DNA of 64,000 nt from Alkalihalobacillus sp. YIM B00296 (GCF_020179385.1 NZ_JAIBLJ010000005.1:1-64000), one strand, 5' to 3'. Numbered from the stretch's first letter, positions 28,627 to 37,420 are shown. The notes: a model not told the origin generated them from the sequence alone. Numbers and translations are program-made.

Positions 28627-29454
28627 TTATAAAACTTTATCCGTCTCTTGTAATCCTGCTGCTTTCAGAGCTTTGTCAAGATCGTCGAACCTGGAGATGA
28701 AAACTACTTTCCCATCCCTCACTTTAATGACAGAAGCGACGTTCGCTTCGCCTGCAGTCCTTCCTTCTTTTCCATTCCATCTCGCCAGTTGTTCATAAAC
28801 AAGCAAGCCTTTTCTTCCGTAGATGGACAGGGTTTCGAGGGTCAGCCCGGTCCGTTCCAACCAGTCCACTAGCAGGACTTTCCCATATCCAGAACCTCTG
28901 GGACCTGAAATTTCAATCGTTGGAGAGGTTATTTCCGATAAGGCATCAACATCTTGTGTATTGCATGCATCAATCCATTTATCGGCAATATTGATCTCTT
29001 CTTCAATGAATTTGTCCTCTTCTTCTTCCTTTTCTTTTAAAAAGGTTGCCATTTCTTCATCAAACGAATATTTAAAGGTGATCGAAAAAACATCCGAGTC
29101 ACTTGATTCCACATTGATCACCCCATCGATTCCTTTCAAGTCACCTGTTCCCGATTGGGGAATCACTTTTTGCGTAGACGCCAAAACGCCATTTTCAAAC
29201 GTTCCAGTATGCTCTAAGACGAAACTGCCGATCCTTTCCCTGATACTGCCCGTAAATCGCTCAAGACCATATATGGTTGCTGATGTTTCTGTAAAATAAC
29301 ATTTCAATTCTTCCAGTATACCTTCGCCTTGAAGATCGCCTTCGTAACTCATTTCGAAATGACCTTTCGTCAGCTTAGGCCCACCTTTCATGTCACTATA
29401 AGGGATCTCACTTCCCCGTTTGATTTTTATGATTGATGTTGCTTGTCCATCCAT
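28627..29454 (-). CDS. DUF3224 domain fused to SnoaL-like domain
   Basis: About 275 residues. The first half (to about 135) has the DUF3224 pattern, an eight-strand barrel (TKGHFEMSYEGDLQGEG, GSFVLEHTGTFENG, GTGDLKGIDG). An acidic linker (KEKEEEEDKFIEEE) leads into a SnoaL-like/DUF4440-type alpha+beta domain (DKWIDACNTQDVDALSEIT). The first domain alone is usually about 130 residues, so this is a two-domain fusion. Neither activity is known. ATG 29454 is preferred over TTG 29460, which is too close to GGGGAGG. It lies 36 bases upstream of the SRPBCC gene; co-transcription is likely. Confidence 0.7.
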   Translation of the reverse strand: MDGQATSIIKIKRGSEIPYSDMKGGPKLTKGHFEMSYEGDLQGEGILEELKCYFTETSATIYGLERFTGSIRERIGSFVLEHTGTFENGVLASTQKVIPQSGTGDLKGIDGVINVESSDSDVFSITFKYSFDEEMATFLKEKEEEEDKFIEEEINIADKWIDACNTQDVDALSEITSPTIEISGPRGSGYGKVLLVDWLERTGLTLETLSIYGRKGLLVYEQLARWNGKEGRTAGEANVASVIKVRDGKVVFISRFDDLDKALKAAGLQETDKVL

Positions 29455-29639
29455 AGTCAAAAACCTCCCCTTTGATATTAAAAAAGTAAATCATAAACGA
29501 CGAATTCAAAAAATGATAAGAGGCAGGATCTATTCACTGCTTTTTGCCTCCTTATAGTAATTCGGAGAGAGTAAAAGCATTTCGGCATAACTATGGTATT
29601 TTTTTAAATAAGCTTTGATATTCTTTATTGTTAGCGAAA

Positions 29640-29760
29640 TTCAATCCCGTTCCGCGGATGATACGCAAGCCTCCTCGCTGCAGGGTCTCGCATTGCTCGT
29701 TTTCCCCGCAGGAGTGTTCACGAATTCTGCTTAAGGAATCTTCTATCAAAAATCAATATT
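29640..29760. repeat. Possible dispersed repeat remnant
   Basis: This GC-richer segment lies inside the gene-free stretch 29455-29880. It shares GCAAGCCTCCTCGCT (29666) and GGTCTCGCATTGCTCG with a segment at 33830-33990 (GCAAGCCTCCTCACT, GGTCTCGCTTAGCTTG). The similarity is patchy, as in old copies of a mobile or palindromic repeat. Confidence 0.4.
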
Positions 29761-29838
29761 AAAATTCATCAAAGCCTTTAAAAAATCATCGCTGTATTTG
29801 CTAATTCGATTTCTAAAAGGATTTTCCTTTAGATATCG

Positions 29839-29869
29839 AAAAAAAGAACGCCATCATTTTATGATGACG
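29839..29869 (-). terminator. Intrinsic terminator of the alcohol dehydrogenase gene
   Basis: On the minus strand CGTCATCAT pairs with ATGATGGCG, followed by seven T residues, 12 bases after the stop. Confidence 0.7.
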
Positions 29870-29880
29870 CCAGCTTCATC

Positions 29881-31041
29881 TTAATTGCTATAGGCTTTTC
29901 GGAAGAGCTGGAGGTAATCGTCTTTGTTGATTTCCCTCGCATTGCTCGGTGTAGAGCCGTTATTATAGGCTGCTTCTGATAGGTAATCGAAGTCATCTTC
30001 ACTAACCTCAGGTAGTGATGAGAATGTTGGAATCGAGATATCTGCAGCCAGCTGCTTCATTTCATCTACTAAAAGGTTTGCTGCTAGCCGGTCAGGATCT
30101 GATTCTTTTGCGATGCCGAGCATCCTTGCAATGGTCGCATGTTTCTGGATATCGGCTTGGGCATTGTATTCGACGATATATGGCAGGAACATGGAATTCG
30201 CCACTCCATGGGGTGTATCATATAACCCTCCGATTGCTTCTGCCATGCAATGGACAGAGGCAACATCCGCATGGGAAAAAGCCATCCCTGCAATTGTGGA
30301 GCCGATCATCATATTGTAACGTGCCTCTTGATCTTCCCCAAATTTTACTGCCCGCCTCAAATTCGGATAGATATGCTTCATTGCTTGTAAGGCTAACCCG
30401 TCAGCAATCGGGTTCGATCGTTTGCACGTATACGCCTCGATAGCATGGACAAGAGCATCCATTCCGGTCGAAGCCGTCAGATGCGGAGGCAAATTATATG
30501 TAAGTTCAGGATCGACAATCGCCAAAATAGGTGCAATCTGGACTGACTTGATCGTGAACTTTATTTTTCCAGCAGTATCGGTTATGACAGAAGAACGTGT
30601 CACTTCAGCCCCGGTCCCTGCGGTCGTCGGAATGACAATCAGTGGCGTCACCCCTTCCGGCACGTTATCCCTGCCAGCATAATCCTGAGGACGGCCACCA
30701 TGGACATGGAGGATCGCAATCGCTTTTGCAGAATCGATAACAGAGCCTCCGCCCAATGCTACAATTGCGTCTGCTCTGAATTCATATGCTGCTTGCCCAC
30801 CAACTATACAATCCATATCTCTAGGGTTCGGTTTCACCTGATTGAAGACTTCAGTTTCATAACCTTCTGTTTTCAGAGTTTGCTCTAGCTTTCCAACGAA
30901 ACCCGCCTGTTCGATGCAAGGATCGGTGACGATAAAAATCCTATTTCCGTTGACGGACTCCTTCAAATATGAACCTGTTTGCGCTAACACGCCATTACCT
31001 GCCTGTATTTTGGTCGGCAAATTGAACTCGACTAATTTCAT
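29881..31041 (-). CDS. Iron-containing alcohol dehydrogenase
   Basis: A 386-residue group III dehydrogenase that interconverts an alcohol and an aldehyde or ketone with NAD(P). The cofactor region has VALGGGSVIDSAKAIAI. Metal ligands sit in MDALVHAIEAYTCKRSNP (Asp, His), HADVASVHCMAEAIGG (His) and the later DTPHGVANS (His). Length and motifs are those of 1,3-propanediol, lactaldehyde or butanol dehydrogenase relatives. The substrate cannot be set from sequence, but glycerol-type alcohols are plausible given the glp genes 22 kb away. Stands alone between terminators. Confidence 0.9.
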   Translation of the reverse strand: MKLVEFNLPTKIQAGNGVLAQTGSYLKESVNGNRIFIVTDPCIEQAGFVGKLEQTLKTEGYETEVFNQVKPNPRDMDCIVGGQAAYEFRADAIVALGGGSVIDSAKAIAILHVHGGRPQDYAGRDNVPEGVTPLIVIPTTAGTGAEVTRSSVITDTAGKIKFTIKSVQIAPILAIVDPELTYNLPPHLTASTGMDALVHAIEAYTCKRSNPIADGLALQAMKHIYPNLRRAVKFGEDQEARYNMMIGSTIAGMAFSHADVASVHCMAEAIGGLYDTPHGVANSMFLPYIVEYNAQADIQKHATIARMLGIAKESDPDRLAANLLVDEMKQLAADISIPTFSSLPEVSEDDFDYLSEAAYNNGSTPSNAREINKDDYLQLFRKAYSN

Positions 31042-31115
31042 ACTTTGTCACCCCATTCTATTCATCTCTTTATGATAATCGAAGATTCAATCTATTTGCA
31101 GCAAAGGTGCTTGCA

Positions 31116-31142
31116 AAATAAAAAGCCAGCAAATGTGCTGAC
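31116..31142 (-). terminator. Terminator of the 59-codon gene
   Basis: GTCAGCA and TGCTGGC pair on the minus strand, followed by TTTTTATTTT, directly after the stop codon of the small gene. Confidence 0.7.
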
Positions 31143-31148
31143 TATTAG

Positions 31149-31328
31149 TTACTTATCGACTTTCTCAAATTCTTCTTCAAAGTAAAAGGTACTTGGGTGT
31201 TCATCGACGATATAGGAGTATCTCTTCATATTCTTCACATATTGCCATTTTCTGATGGTTACGGACTCACCCGTTTTTTGGATTTTTACAATATCTCCAG
31301 GTTTGAATAGATTGTTTGAACGTTTCAA
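31149..31328 (-). CDS. Small hypothetical protein (59 residues)
   Basis: Begins MKRSNNLFKPGDIVKIQKTG and ends FYFEEEFEKVDK. TTG 31328 has AGGGGAG upstream and a terminator follows the stop, so it is a complete short gene. FKPGDIVKI is typical of small SH3-like beta barrels, and the body is rich in aromatic and charged residues. No membrane segment or signal peptide. Family not recognised and function unknown. Confidence 0.65.
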   Translation of the reverse strand: MKRSNNLFKPGDIVKIQKTGESVTIRKWQYVKNMKRYSYIVDEHPSTFYFEEEFEKVDK

Positions 31329-31428
31329 AAGATCACTCCCCTTCTAGTCCATTATACCATACCGGGTTTCAGCTTCATTTTCTTGCCTTCTCCCTTATTC
31401 CTATTTGATTTATAACAAGATTTTAATA

Positions 31429-31463
31429 TTTTTTCCTGAACAGGAAAAAATCTATGGTATAAT
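31429..31463 (+). promoter_or_regulatory. Extended -10 promoter with a 22-bp palindrome over the -35
   Basis: TGGTATAAT (31455-31463) is a perfect extended -10. The -35 place (about 31435-31441) is covered by a perfect palindrome, six T, CCTG, AA, CAGG, six A, at 31429-31450. TTTTTCCTGA recurs at 31481. This is how a repressor-controlled promoter is often built. The regulator is unknown. Confidence 0.5.
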
Positions 31464-31468
31464 TCAGT

Positions 31469-31528
31469 TGAACCGTTTAATTTTTCCTGAATATATTGGG
31501 CTGGCACATATGTGTCAGCCCGCTTTTT
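31469..31528 (+). ncRNA. Candidate small RNA of about 60 nt
   Basis: Between the extended -10 promoter and a plus-strand terminator (GGGCTGGCACA..TGTGTCAGCCC then GCTTTTT, 31498-31528) there is no coding frame with a ribosome site. No plus-strand gene ends here, so a short untranslated RNA is the simplest reading. The alternative is the remnant of a lost gene. Confidence 0.35.
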
Positions 31529-31533
31529 ATGTA

Positions 31534-31566
31534 CTAAAAAACAGACCCTGTGCAGGATCTGTTTTG
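31534..31566 (-). terminator. Terminator of the cold-shock gene
   Basis: AACAGATCCTG pairs with CAGGGTCTGTT on the minus strand, followed by TTTTTAG, 13 bases after the csp stop. Confidence 0.8.
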
Positions 31567-31579
31567 AGTTCATTGTCAG

Positions 31580-31780
31580 TTAGACTTTTTGTACGTTTGA
31601 AGCTTGAGGTCCGCGTTGTCCTTCTTCAACTTCAAAAGTAACTTCTTGACCTTCGTCTAAAGATTTGAATCCTTCTGATTGGATAGCTGAAAAGTGAACG
31701 AATACGTCGTCTGCACCTTCACGCTCGATGAATCCAAAACCTTTTTCTGCATTAAACCATTTTACTTTACCATGTTCCAT
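31580..31780 (-). CDS. Cold-shock protein, CspA family
   Basis: A 66-residue nucleic-acid chaperone of the CSD fold. [18 protein letters not shown] holds RNP1 and VFVHFSAI holds RNP2. It binds single-stranded RNA and DNA and melts mRNA secondary structure in the cold. AGGAGG lies upstream of ATG 31780. About 190 bases separate it from the next upstream gene, enough for the long structured 5' UTR usual in csp genes. Most like CspB/C/D of Bacillus; which paralogue is not decided. Confidence 0.95.
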   Translation of the reverse strand: MEHGKVKWFNAEKGFGFIEREGADDVFVHFSAIQSEGFKSLDEGQEVTFEVEEGQRGPQASNVQKV

Positions 31781-31970
31781 TTTTGTTGCCTCCTAGTGCT
31801 CTTTGCACATTGTTTTTCCTATTCTTGCTCAAAACTAGACGTAAAGTTTTCACTTTTAACTATCCTATAGATCGAACAAAAATAACTGTTTTTAATGATA
31901 GCAGTTTGTGTTTAAAATAGCAAGTTCTTTAACATATACCCAATAATTTGTAATGTTTGTAACCTTTCCG

Positions 31971-32423
31971 CTATGAAACTACATATTTCAACAAAGGCAG
32001 GGCTCTATCCGTGAAAACTGTCGATGGAGTTTCACCAATGACAACTGCCCCCATTCTTTCATAGAACCCTCTTGCATTTGGGTCACTGTCGATCGTAAAT
32101 CCCCTGATGTCCAGTTCCTTAGCCTTGTCTACTACATGAGACCACAGCATTTTTCCATACCCTCTCCCAATGAACTCTGGATTGAGGTACATGAAATCCA
32201 AGGCAGCCTGTCCATTTTTAATTAAAAATGCAAAGAAACCAAGCATTTTTCGATCTTCTTCCATAACGAAAACGTGATTCTTAAGAATATAATTTTCATC
32301 AATCGAAAGTGCATCACGACAGGCTAAAATGTCTTCTGAATAATCCCACTGCGCTTTTGACAGTAATGCAAGATCACTTAATAGCTGTGCTTCATCAGGT
32401 TTCGCCCTTCTGATCGTTGCCAT
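31971..32423 (-). CDS. GNAT family N-acetyltransferase
   Basis: A 150-residue acetyl-CoA-dependent transferase. ATIRRAKPDEAQLLSDLAL starts the fold, and LDFMYLNPEFIGRGYGKMLW carries the acetyl-CoA pyrophosphate-binding loop (GRGYGK). FYERMGA near the end is the usual C-terminal GNAT block. The acceptor is unknown. AAAGGAG lies upstream of ATG 32423. It is 50 bases downstream of the SMP-30 gene and may be read with it. Confidence 0.85.
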   Translation of the reverse strand: MATIRRAKPDEAQLLSDLALLSKAQWDYSEDILACRDALSIDENYILKNHVFVMEEDRKMLGFFAFLIKNGQAALDFMYLNPEFIGRGYGKMLWSHVVDKAKELDIRGFTIDSDPNARGFYERMGAVVIGETPSTVFTDRALPLLKYVVS

Positions 32424-32474
32424 AGGACCGGGCTCCTTTCACTTTTTTCATTACTTGGTATCTTTACATACAGC

Positions 32475-33350
32475 TTAGCCTCCGAACTTCGGAGAAGGGA
32501 TTCCATTCACTCCGTCAAGGGTGACTTTAAATAAGCCTCCAGCATTTGGATAGGTTTCAAGCTGATCTCTATCCATCCCTTTTCTAGCAGTCGTAATGAA
32601 CAGCTCATTCAAATCCTTCCCTCCGAAGGTACAGCTGGTCACATTACACGCAGGTACTGTAATTTCTTGCATCTTCTCACCAGTCACTGGATTCCACCGG
32701 GACACTTTTGAACCTCCCCAATGGGCAATCCAAAGCATATTGTCAGCATCAATCGTCATACCATCTGGTTTTCCTTCCTCTTCTGGAACAAAGATGACAT
32801 CCTTGGGTTTCCGAATCTCCCCTGTCAGTCGGTCATACTCATAGCGGACGACCTTTTGCGTTGGCGTATCGATATAATAGAAGTATTCACTGTCTAGTGA
32901 CCAGACTAAACCATTCGAGTTACTGACATCATCAATCTTTTTAGTGACGCTCAAGTCTGTGTCCAAACAATAAAGAGCAGCATTTCCGTCACGATCCTCG
33001 TCAATCGTTCCCGCCCAAAACCTGCCAGCAGGATCGCATTTCCCATCATTGAACCGATTACCAGGAAGATGCGATTCAGGATCATGTATTTGTTCGCGTT
33101 CTTCCGTTGCCAGATTGATCAAATGGAAACCATTTTCAAGTGCGGCGATAGCACCCCCGGATTTTCTTGGAACAATCGCTCCGGGCATTTGGTCCAATTG
33201 GATTTTTCGATTCATTTTCGCTTCCGGATCATAGATGAAGATCTGACCTTCTACAATATCGACCCAGTACAGCATTTGATTTTCATGGTCCCAACACGGT
33301 CCTTCCCCTAGGGTTGCTTTTGCATCTACTAATAGTTCAACGTCAGCCAA
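32475..33350 (-). CDS. SMP-30/gluconolactonase family lactonase
   Basis: A 291-residue six-bladed beta-propeller hydrolase. TLGEGPCWDHENQMLYWVDI supplies the first metal-ligand Glu, FNDGKCDPAGRFWAGT and SNGLVWSLDSEYFYYIDT the Asn ligands, and KPDGMTIDADNMLWIAHWGG the Asp ligand. Such enzymes open sugar lactones (gluconolactone, arabinolactone and others). Start is TTG 33350 with GGAGG 7 bases upstream. It begins 4 bases after a lipoprotein gene. No sugar dehydrogenase is adjacent, so the substrate is open. Confidence 0.9.
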   Translation of the reverse strand: MADVELLVDAKATLGEGPCWDHENQMLYWVDIVEGQIFIYDPEAKMNRKIQLDQMPGAIVPRKSGGAIAALENGFHLINLATEEREQIHDPESHLPGNRFNDGKCDPAGRFWAGTIDEDRDGNAALYCLDTDLSVTKKIDDVSNSNGLVWSLDSEYFYYIDTPTQKVVRYEYDRLTGEIRKPKDVIFVPEEEGKPDGMTIDADNMLWIAHWGGSKVSRWNPVTGEKMQEITVPACNVTSCTFGGKDLNELFITTARKGMDRDQLETYPNAGGLFKVTLDGVNGIPSPKFGG

Positions 33351-33353
33351 GGT

Positions 33354-33746
33354 TCAGCCTCCTTCATTCCGTGTAATTTTTATAATTGCGTTGTTAGGTG
33401 TATACCCTTCCTTTTCACCATTTAAAAAGTCTCTATTCTTACGCTCAACTTCAGCATAATGGACTTTATTCTCCCTGTCTACAAGGATGAGCAATGTGAT
33501 GTCATCCCTTAGTTCAATATTGCTGGGATCATTATAAGAAAATCCCAATTGGTCGTTAATCATCCGATCAGTCGTATACGGGTAAAAGACGTATGCTTTC
33601 GCCCACTGGAAATCAGTGACCTCATTTAAGTCGATTTCTGTTGCGGTTTTATCAGAGAGTTTGGATTCAATCGTCTTTTCCAAATCAGTTTCATGGGTAT
33701 GACTTGATGATTGGCAGCCAAAAAGCATGACAAAGAATATCAGCAA
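33354..33746 (-). CDS. Small lipoprotein, unknown function
   Basis: About 130 residues. FVMLFGC at the N terminus is a lipobox, so the mature protein starts at Cys and is lipid-anchored outside the membrane. After a polar linker (SSSHTHETD) the domain has no family I recognise; it contains FQWAKAYVFYPYTTDRMINDQLGF. The start is uncertain. TTG 33746 gives a short hydrophobic stretch without a positive N terminus; an in-frame CTG at 33767, just after AGAGGG, would add TIKHPIL and give a normal signal peptide. It is directly upstream of the SMP-30 gene. Confidence 0.6.
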   Translation of the reverse strand: MLIFFVMLFGCQSSSHTHETDLEKTIESKLSDKTATEIDLNEVTDFQWAKAYVFYPYTTDRMINDQLGFSYNDPSNIELRDDITLLILVDRENKVHYAEVERKNRDFLNGEKEGYTPNNAIIKITRNEGG

Positions 33747-33829
33747 GATTGGATGTTTGATAGTCAGAATCCCTCTTTTCTTAAGGCGGTTTTCGTATGG
33801 ATTGTTGTTTTACAGTTTGAGAAACATAC

Positions 33830-33990
33830 TCGCTTTCCTCGGCAATCTGCAAGCCTCCTCACTTGCACAGGATGTGCTGGCTTCGACGTTCACCACAGGA
33901 CGTGGTGGTCTTTAGTCGAAGATCCTTAACTTGTAGGTCACTGAGAGGTCTCGCTTAGCTTGCTTTCCCGAAGGAGTCTCGCATATTTCT
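33830..33990. repeat. Possible dispersed repeat remnant
   Basis: Shares GCAAGCCTCCTCACT and GGTCTCGC..GCTTGCTTTCCCG..AGGAGTCTCGCA with the segment at 29640-29760. It also contains local palindromes such as CACCACAGGACGTGGTG. The surrounding stretch 33768-34163 has no gene. Confidence 0.4.
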
Positions 33991-34163
33991 ACTGTTATTG
34001 GTTTCATCTCCTTATCAACAGCTTCGTTCGAGACCACTGAAAAAGTGGAAAACCGATTTTGAAGCACTCATACAACCCTTTAGGGAGACTGAAAATGAGA
34101 AAAATGGAAATTGGGTTTCCTAAAGGGGCAGGTGGTGAATGTTGAGTAAGGTGGCGTATATAC

Positions 34164-35124
34164 TTATTCAAAATAAGTATATTTTCCGTGTCCTATTTCG
34201 ATTAGATTCTTTTTCTCGTTTTTGATTTCTTCAATCTCTCGCCTTTTCTGTGTAACTTGACCTTCTAAATTCGATAGGATAGCCTTTATTTGACGGTGGT
34301 GCGTTTTTGTTTGATCCAGTGATTCTTCGATCCTACCTTGCACCATCCAGTCTGCAATCAACCCATCAAAGAAAAAGTCAGCGAATTTCAACAGGCCTGG
34401 AATGTTCACCTGAATATCTGCCTCTCCCTCGATATCTGATAGTTCTTTTTGAAATCGGCGCATCCTGCTTTGGGCTTGATGGATGTGTTCTGTGGCCCGG
34501 TCCAAATGGCTATGTTTTATAGCACCTGAAATCGCACCTCCACCCAGCAGGTCGAATGTTCCCCAACCTTTTGCTTTCTCGAGGAATTCCACGGCATTCT
34601 CAAGGGATTGATCAACCAGACTGCCGGCACTCACCGCTTCATTCAATTCATTGAGAAAAGCGATCATATCCCCTTCAAGCTCTATAAGTTTATTCAACTG
34701 AATGGATGCAGGGGAGGTATTCCCAAGTATGTACCTTTCTTTCCTGAAGGATGTCGGTATATTCGTTTTCGACATTTCCCAGTAATTCTATTTTTTTAGT
34801 CAATTCATCAATTGTTTGGTCTATTTCATCCTTTGATTGTATTGCTTCCTCCAATTTCAATTGGACTATGGCTACTTCTTGTTTTTCCTTGTCTAACCGT
34901 TCTTCCTTTGTCCCTTTTAACGTTAATAACCATCTGGTTACACTGAATCCTTCCAGTTTTTCAACATCATCCTGTTCCGATAACAGCTTTTCCTTTAAGT
35001 CGCCTATCGTATGTTTGATTTCAGTCAACTCTTTTTTATAATCGATCAATTGCTTTTTCCATTTCTGCTTCTTTCTAAAATTTCCTTTGACCGATATGAG
35101 TTGTTCGTTAAGCTCTTGAACCAT
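34164..35124 (-). pseudogene. Coiled-coil protein of unknown function, one frameshift
   Basis: Translation from ATG 35124 (AAGGGGGG upstream) gives a highly charged coiled coil (KKELTEIKHTIGDLKEKLLS) and runs to LGNVENEYTDILQERK, where the frame is lost. The next frame continues YILGNTSPASIQLNKLIELE, a helical domain with GTFDLLGGGAISGAIKHSH, and a second coiled coil ending at 34164. Joined at about 34735-34745 (run GAAAGAAAGG), this is one protein of about 315 residues. Either the gene is broken or the run was misread. Both halves have good codon structure, so decay, if real, is recent. Family name not recognised. Confidence 0.65.
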
Positions 35125-35252
35125 ATAAATCCCCCCTTATATTCTTACTATTACATACGGGGGTCACTGGAAAAAGTTCCAACACTTTGACCCCTTTTTA
35201 ATCGAGGATTCTTGAACGATTACCATTTTCTACTTGTCATTTCGTCTAAAAA

Positions 35253-35266
35253 GTGTAAAATTACAC
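35253..35266. promoter_or_regulatory. Palindrome GTGTAA-AA-TTACAC upstream of FAD oxidase
   Basis: A perfect 6-bp inverted repeat lies between the divergent coiled-coil gene and the FAD oxidase, 44 bases before the latter's start. It looks like a dimer-binding operator. No regulator gene is adjacent. Confidence 0.4.
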
Positions 35267-35309
35267 TAAATATAAGTATTTACTCTTTTGTTTTGAATGG
35301 GGGGGGCCT

Positions 35310-36749
35310 ATGAAAAAATTAATCGTACTTGCCATTTGTACCGCTCTATACACTTCGTTTGTTATCTTCTCACTTCATAATCCATCCTCAGTGGTTTCAG
35401 ATGACTATATGACAGATGTCGGTAAACTGATGCCGGTCAAGGTGAAGCAGGTAGTAAAAGAAACTGAGCTTACGAGTATCAAGAAAGTGATTGAGGAAGC
35501 CAAACGAGAAGATCTTAAGGTTTCGATAGCTGGAAAACGCCATAGCATGGGCGGGCATACCTATTATCATGATTCGGTTGTGCTTGACATGACTGGCTAT
35601 AACAAAGTACTTGATTTCGATAAAGAAAAGAAGACAATCACAGTTCAAAGCGGGATCACTTGGGATGATATACAGCAGTACATAAACAAGCATGGGCTTG
35701 CCATTCAAGTGATGCAATCACAGAACATTTTCACTGTAGGCGGTTCGATCAGTGTCAATGCGCACGGGCGGGATATCCGGAAAGGCTCGCTCATAAGCAC
35801 GGTCAACTCTTTCCGCCTTCTTACGGCTGATGGAGAAATTCTCACCGTCAGCCGAGAGCAGAACGAGGAGCTTTTTTATCTGGCGTTGGGGGGATATGGA
35901 TTGTTCGGTGTGATCTTGGATGTCGAACTCCAATTGATGTACGACGAACTGTATGAAATGACTACTGAGAAGCTCGTTTATACCGAATACAGCGATTACT
36001 TCCGGGAGGAAGTCTTGGACAATCAGCAAGCTAAAATGCACCTTGCCCGAATTTCGACAGCCCCGGATTCTTTTTTGACTGAAATGTATGTAACGAATTA
36101 TGAACTTGCTTCTGAAGAAGGGTCTCTTCAAGAGCATGACGAGCTTCGGAAAGAGCGTATGACCGGAATATCCAAATTCGCCTTAGGCATGGCGCGTAAT
36201 TTTGATTGGGCGAAGGATGTTTTTTGGAACCTTCAAAAGCAATATTTTTTGAAAGCCAATGGGGGCTTGATATCGCGTAACAATGTGATGCGCAGCGAAT
36301 CGGAGTTTCTTGAATACGAAGCGGAAAACGACAACGATGTACTGCAGGAATATTTTGTCCCTGTTGATAAATTTGCAGATTACATCGATGATTTGCGCGA
36401 TGTGTTGACAGAAGAAGAACTCAATCTATTGAACATCACTGTCCGCTATGTCAATCATGAGGAAGGGCCTGTCCTTTCTTATTCCGATGAGGAAATGTTC
36501 GCACTTGTCTTACTCATCAACCAGGGCTTGTCTGAAAAAGAACAGAAGAAAACCCGCGAGATAGTACGAAAAATGATCGATGTAACGTTAGCTCATGATG
36601 GAAGGTATTACTTGCCATACATGCCGTATCCGACAAAAGAACAGATGAAACGTGCGTATCCTCGCTCGGAAGAGTTTTTTGAAAAGAAGAAACAGTACGA
36701 TCCTGATGAGCGGTTCATCAACTTTTTTTATGAGGAGTATAAACAATGA
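35310..36749 (+). CDS. FAD-binding oxidoreductase (FAD_binding_4), membrane-anchored
   Basis: A 479-residue flavoprotein with an N-terminal membrane segment (LIVLAICTALYTSFVIFSL). The FAD domain includes VSIAGKRHSMGGHTYYHDSV, where the His after GKR is at the place that binds FAD covalently in several family members, then FTVGGSISVNAHGRD and ALGGYGLFGVI. The C-terminal YPRSEEFFEKKKQYDPDERF is typical of lactone oxidase/cytokinin-dehydrogenase-like enzymes. Substrate unknown. The ribosome site is a run of eight G before ATG 35310. Its stop overlaps the start of the MFS gene (ATGA), so both are co-translated. Confidence 0.85.
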   Translation: MKKLIVLAICTALYTSFVIFSLHNPSSVVSDDYMTDVGKLMPVKVKQVVKETELTSIKKVIEEAKREDLKVSIAGKRHSMGGHTYYHDSVVLDMTGYNKVLDFDKEKKTITVQSGITWDDIQQYINKHGLAIQVMQSQNIFTVGGSISVNAHGRDIRKGSLISTVNSFRLLTADGEILTVSREQNEELFYLALGGYGLFGVILDVELQLMYDELYEMTTEKLVYTEYSDYFREEVLDNQQAKMHLARISTAPDSFLTEMYVTNYELASEEGSLQEHDELRKERMTGISKFALGMARNFDWAKDVFWNLQKQYFLKANGGLISRNNVMRSESEFLEYEAENDNDVLQEYFVPVDKFADYIDDLRDVLTEEELNLLNITVRYVNHEEGPVLSYSDEEMFALVLLINQGLSEKEQKKTREIVRKMIDVTLAHDGRYYLPYMPYPTKEQMKRAYPRSEEFFEKKKQYDPDERFINFFYEEYKQ

Positions 36750-37342
36750 ATGATACGAGATTGAAAGGATTGATCATATCACAGAGCAGCGTGTTCTTTG
36801 CGAGCAGCCTTATTTTCCCTTTTTACATTCTGTTCATTAAAAATGTCGGCTCAAGCTTCGCGCAATTCGGTTTATCCTATGGGCTATTCGGTTTATCGTC
36901 AGCCCTTCTCCACCCAGTCATAGGCCGGTTTTCCCCGCTGATCGATCATCGGTTGTTTCTGCTTGTGAACGCATGGGGGATGGCTTCCGTGCTTTTGTTT
37001 TTCCCGCATGTGGGGAGTATCGCACAGGTATATGCCATTCAACTATTGCTCGGCATGTTCGGCGCACTTCAAAAGCATGGGGAGAAGATCATGATTGCCG
37101 AATTTACAGACGGAACGGAGCGGGGGATGAAAATCGGAAATTACCACTTTTGGACATCGATCTATTCAGCTGTTGCAATCATAGCCGGTGGTTATCTCGC
37201 AGATTATTTAACCATCCATTTCATCTTTTATATGAGCTCTGCCCTTTATTTCGGAAGCGGCCTTGTTGTGATGAGGATAAGCAGCAACAAATCCATTCTA
37301 GTTAAAAAGGATGAAGGATATGAGATGTCAACCGAGAAGTAG
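36746..37342 (+). CDS. Half-size MFS-type membrane protein
   Basis: A 198-residue protein with six predicted membrane segments and the layout of one half of an MFS transporter (usual size about 400 residues with 12 segments). FGLSYGLFGLSSALLHPVIGRFSPLIDHR resembles the TM2-loop-TM3 signature. It ends in a normal hydrophilic tail and is followed by two terminators, so it does not look cut by chance; it could work as a dimer. It overlaps the FAD oxidase by 4 bases, so it may move the substrate or product of that enzyme. Confidence 0.7.
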   Translation: MNDTRLKGLIISQSSVFFASSLIFPFYILFIKNVGSSFAQFGLSYGLFGLSSALLHPVIGRFSPLIDHRLFLLVNAWGMASVLLFFPHVGSIAQVYAIQLLLGMFGALQKHGEKIMIAEFTDGTERGMKIGNYHFWTSIYSAVAIIAGGYLADYLTIHFIFYMSSALYFGSGLVVMRISSNKSILVKKDEGYEMSTEK

Positions 37343-37420
37343 GTTGGGAGATTTTTCAAGTGAGGTGTTGACATGTTAGGAAGAAAGATGAAAATCAGAG
37401 GAAAGCATATGCATATGGAG

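Noticed and set aside
31405-31641. Plus-strand frame of 78 codons across the cold-shock region
   Set aside because: No ribosome site; it crosses two terminators and the csp gene on the other strand. A small RNA fits better.
34690-34775. Overlap of two coiled-coil frames read as two overlapping genes
   Set aside because: The second frame lacks a ribosome site at its ATG, and joining the frames gives one continuous helical protein; a frameshift is the simpler reading.
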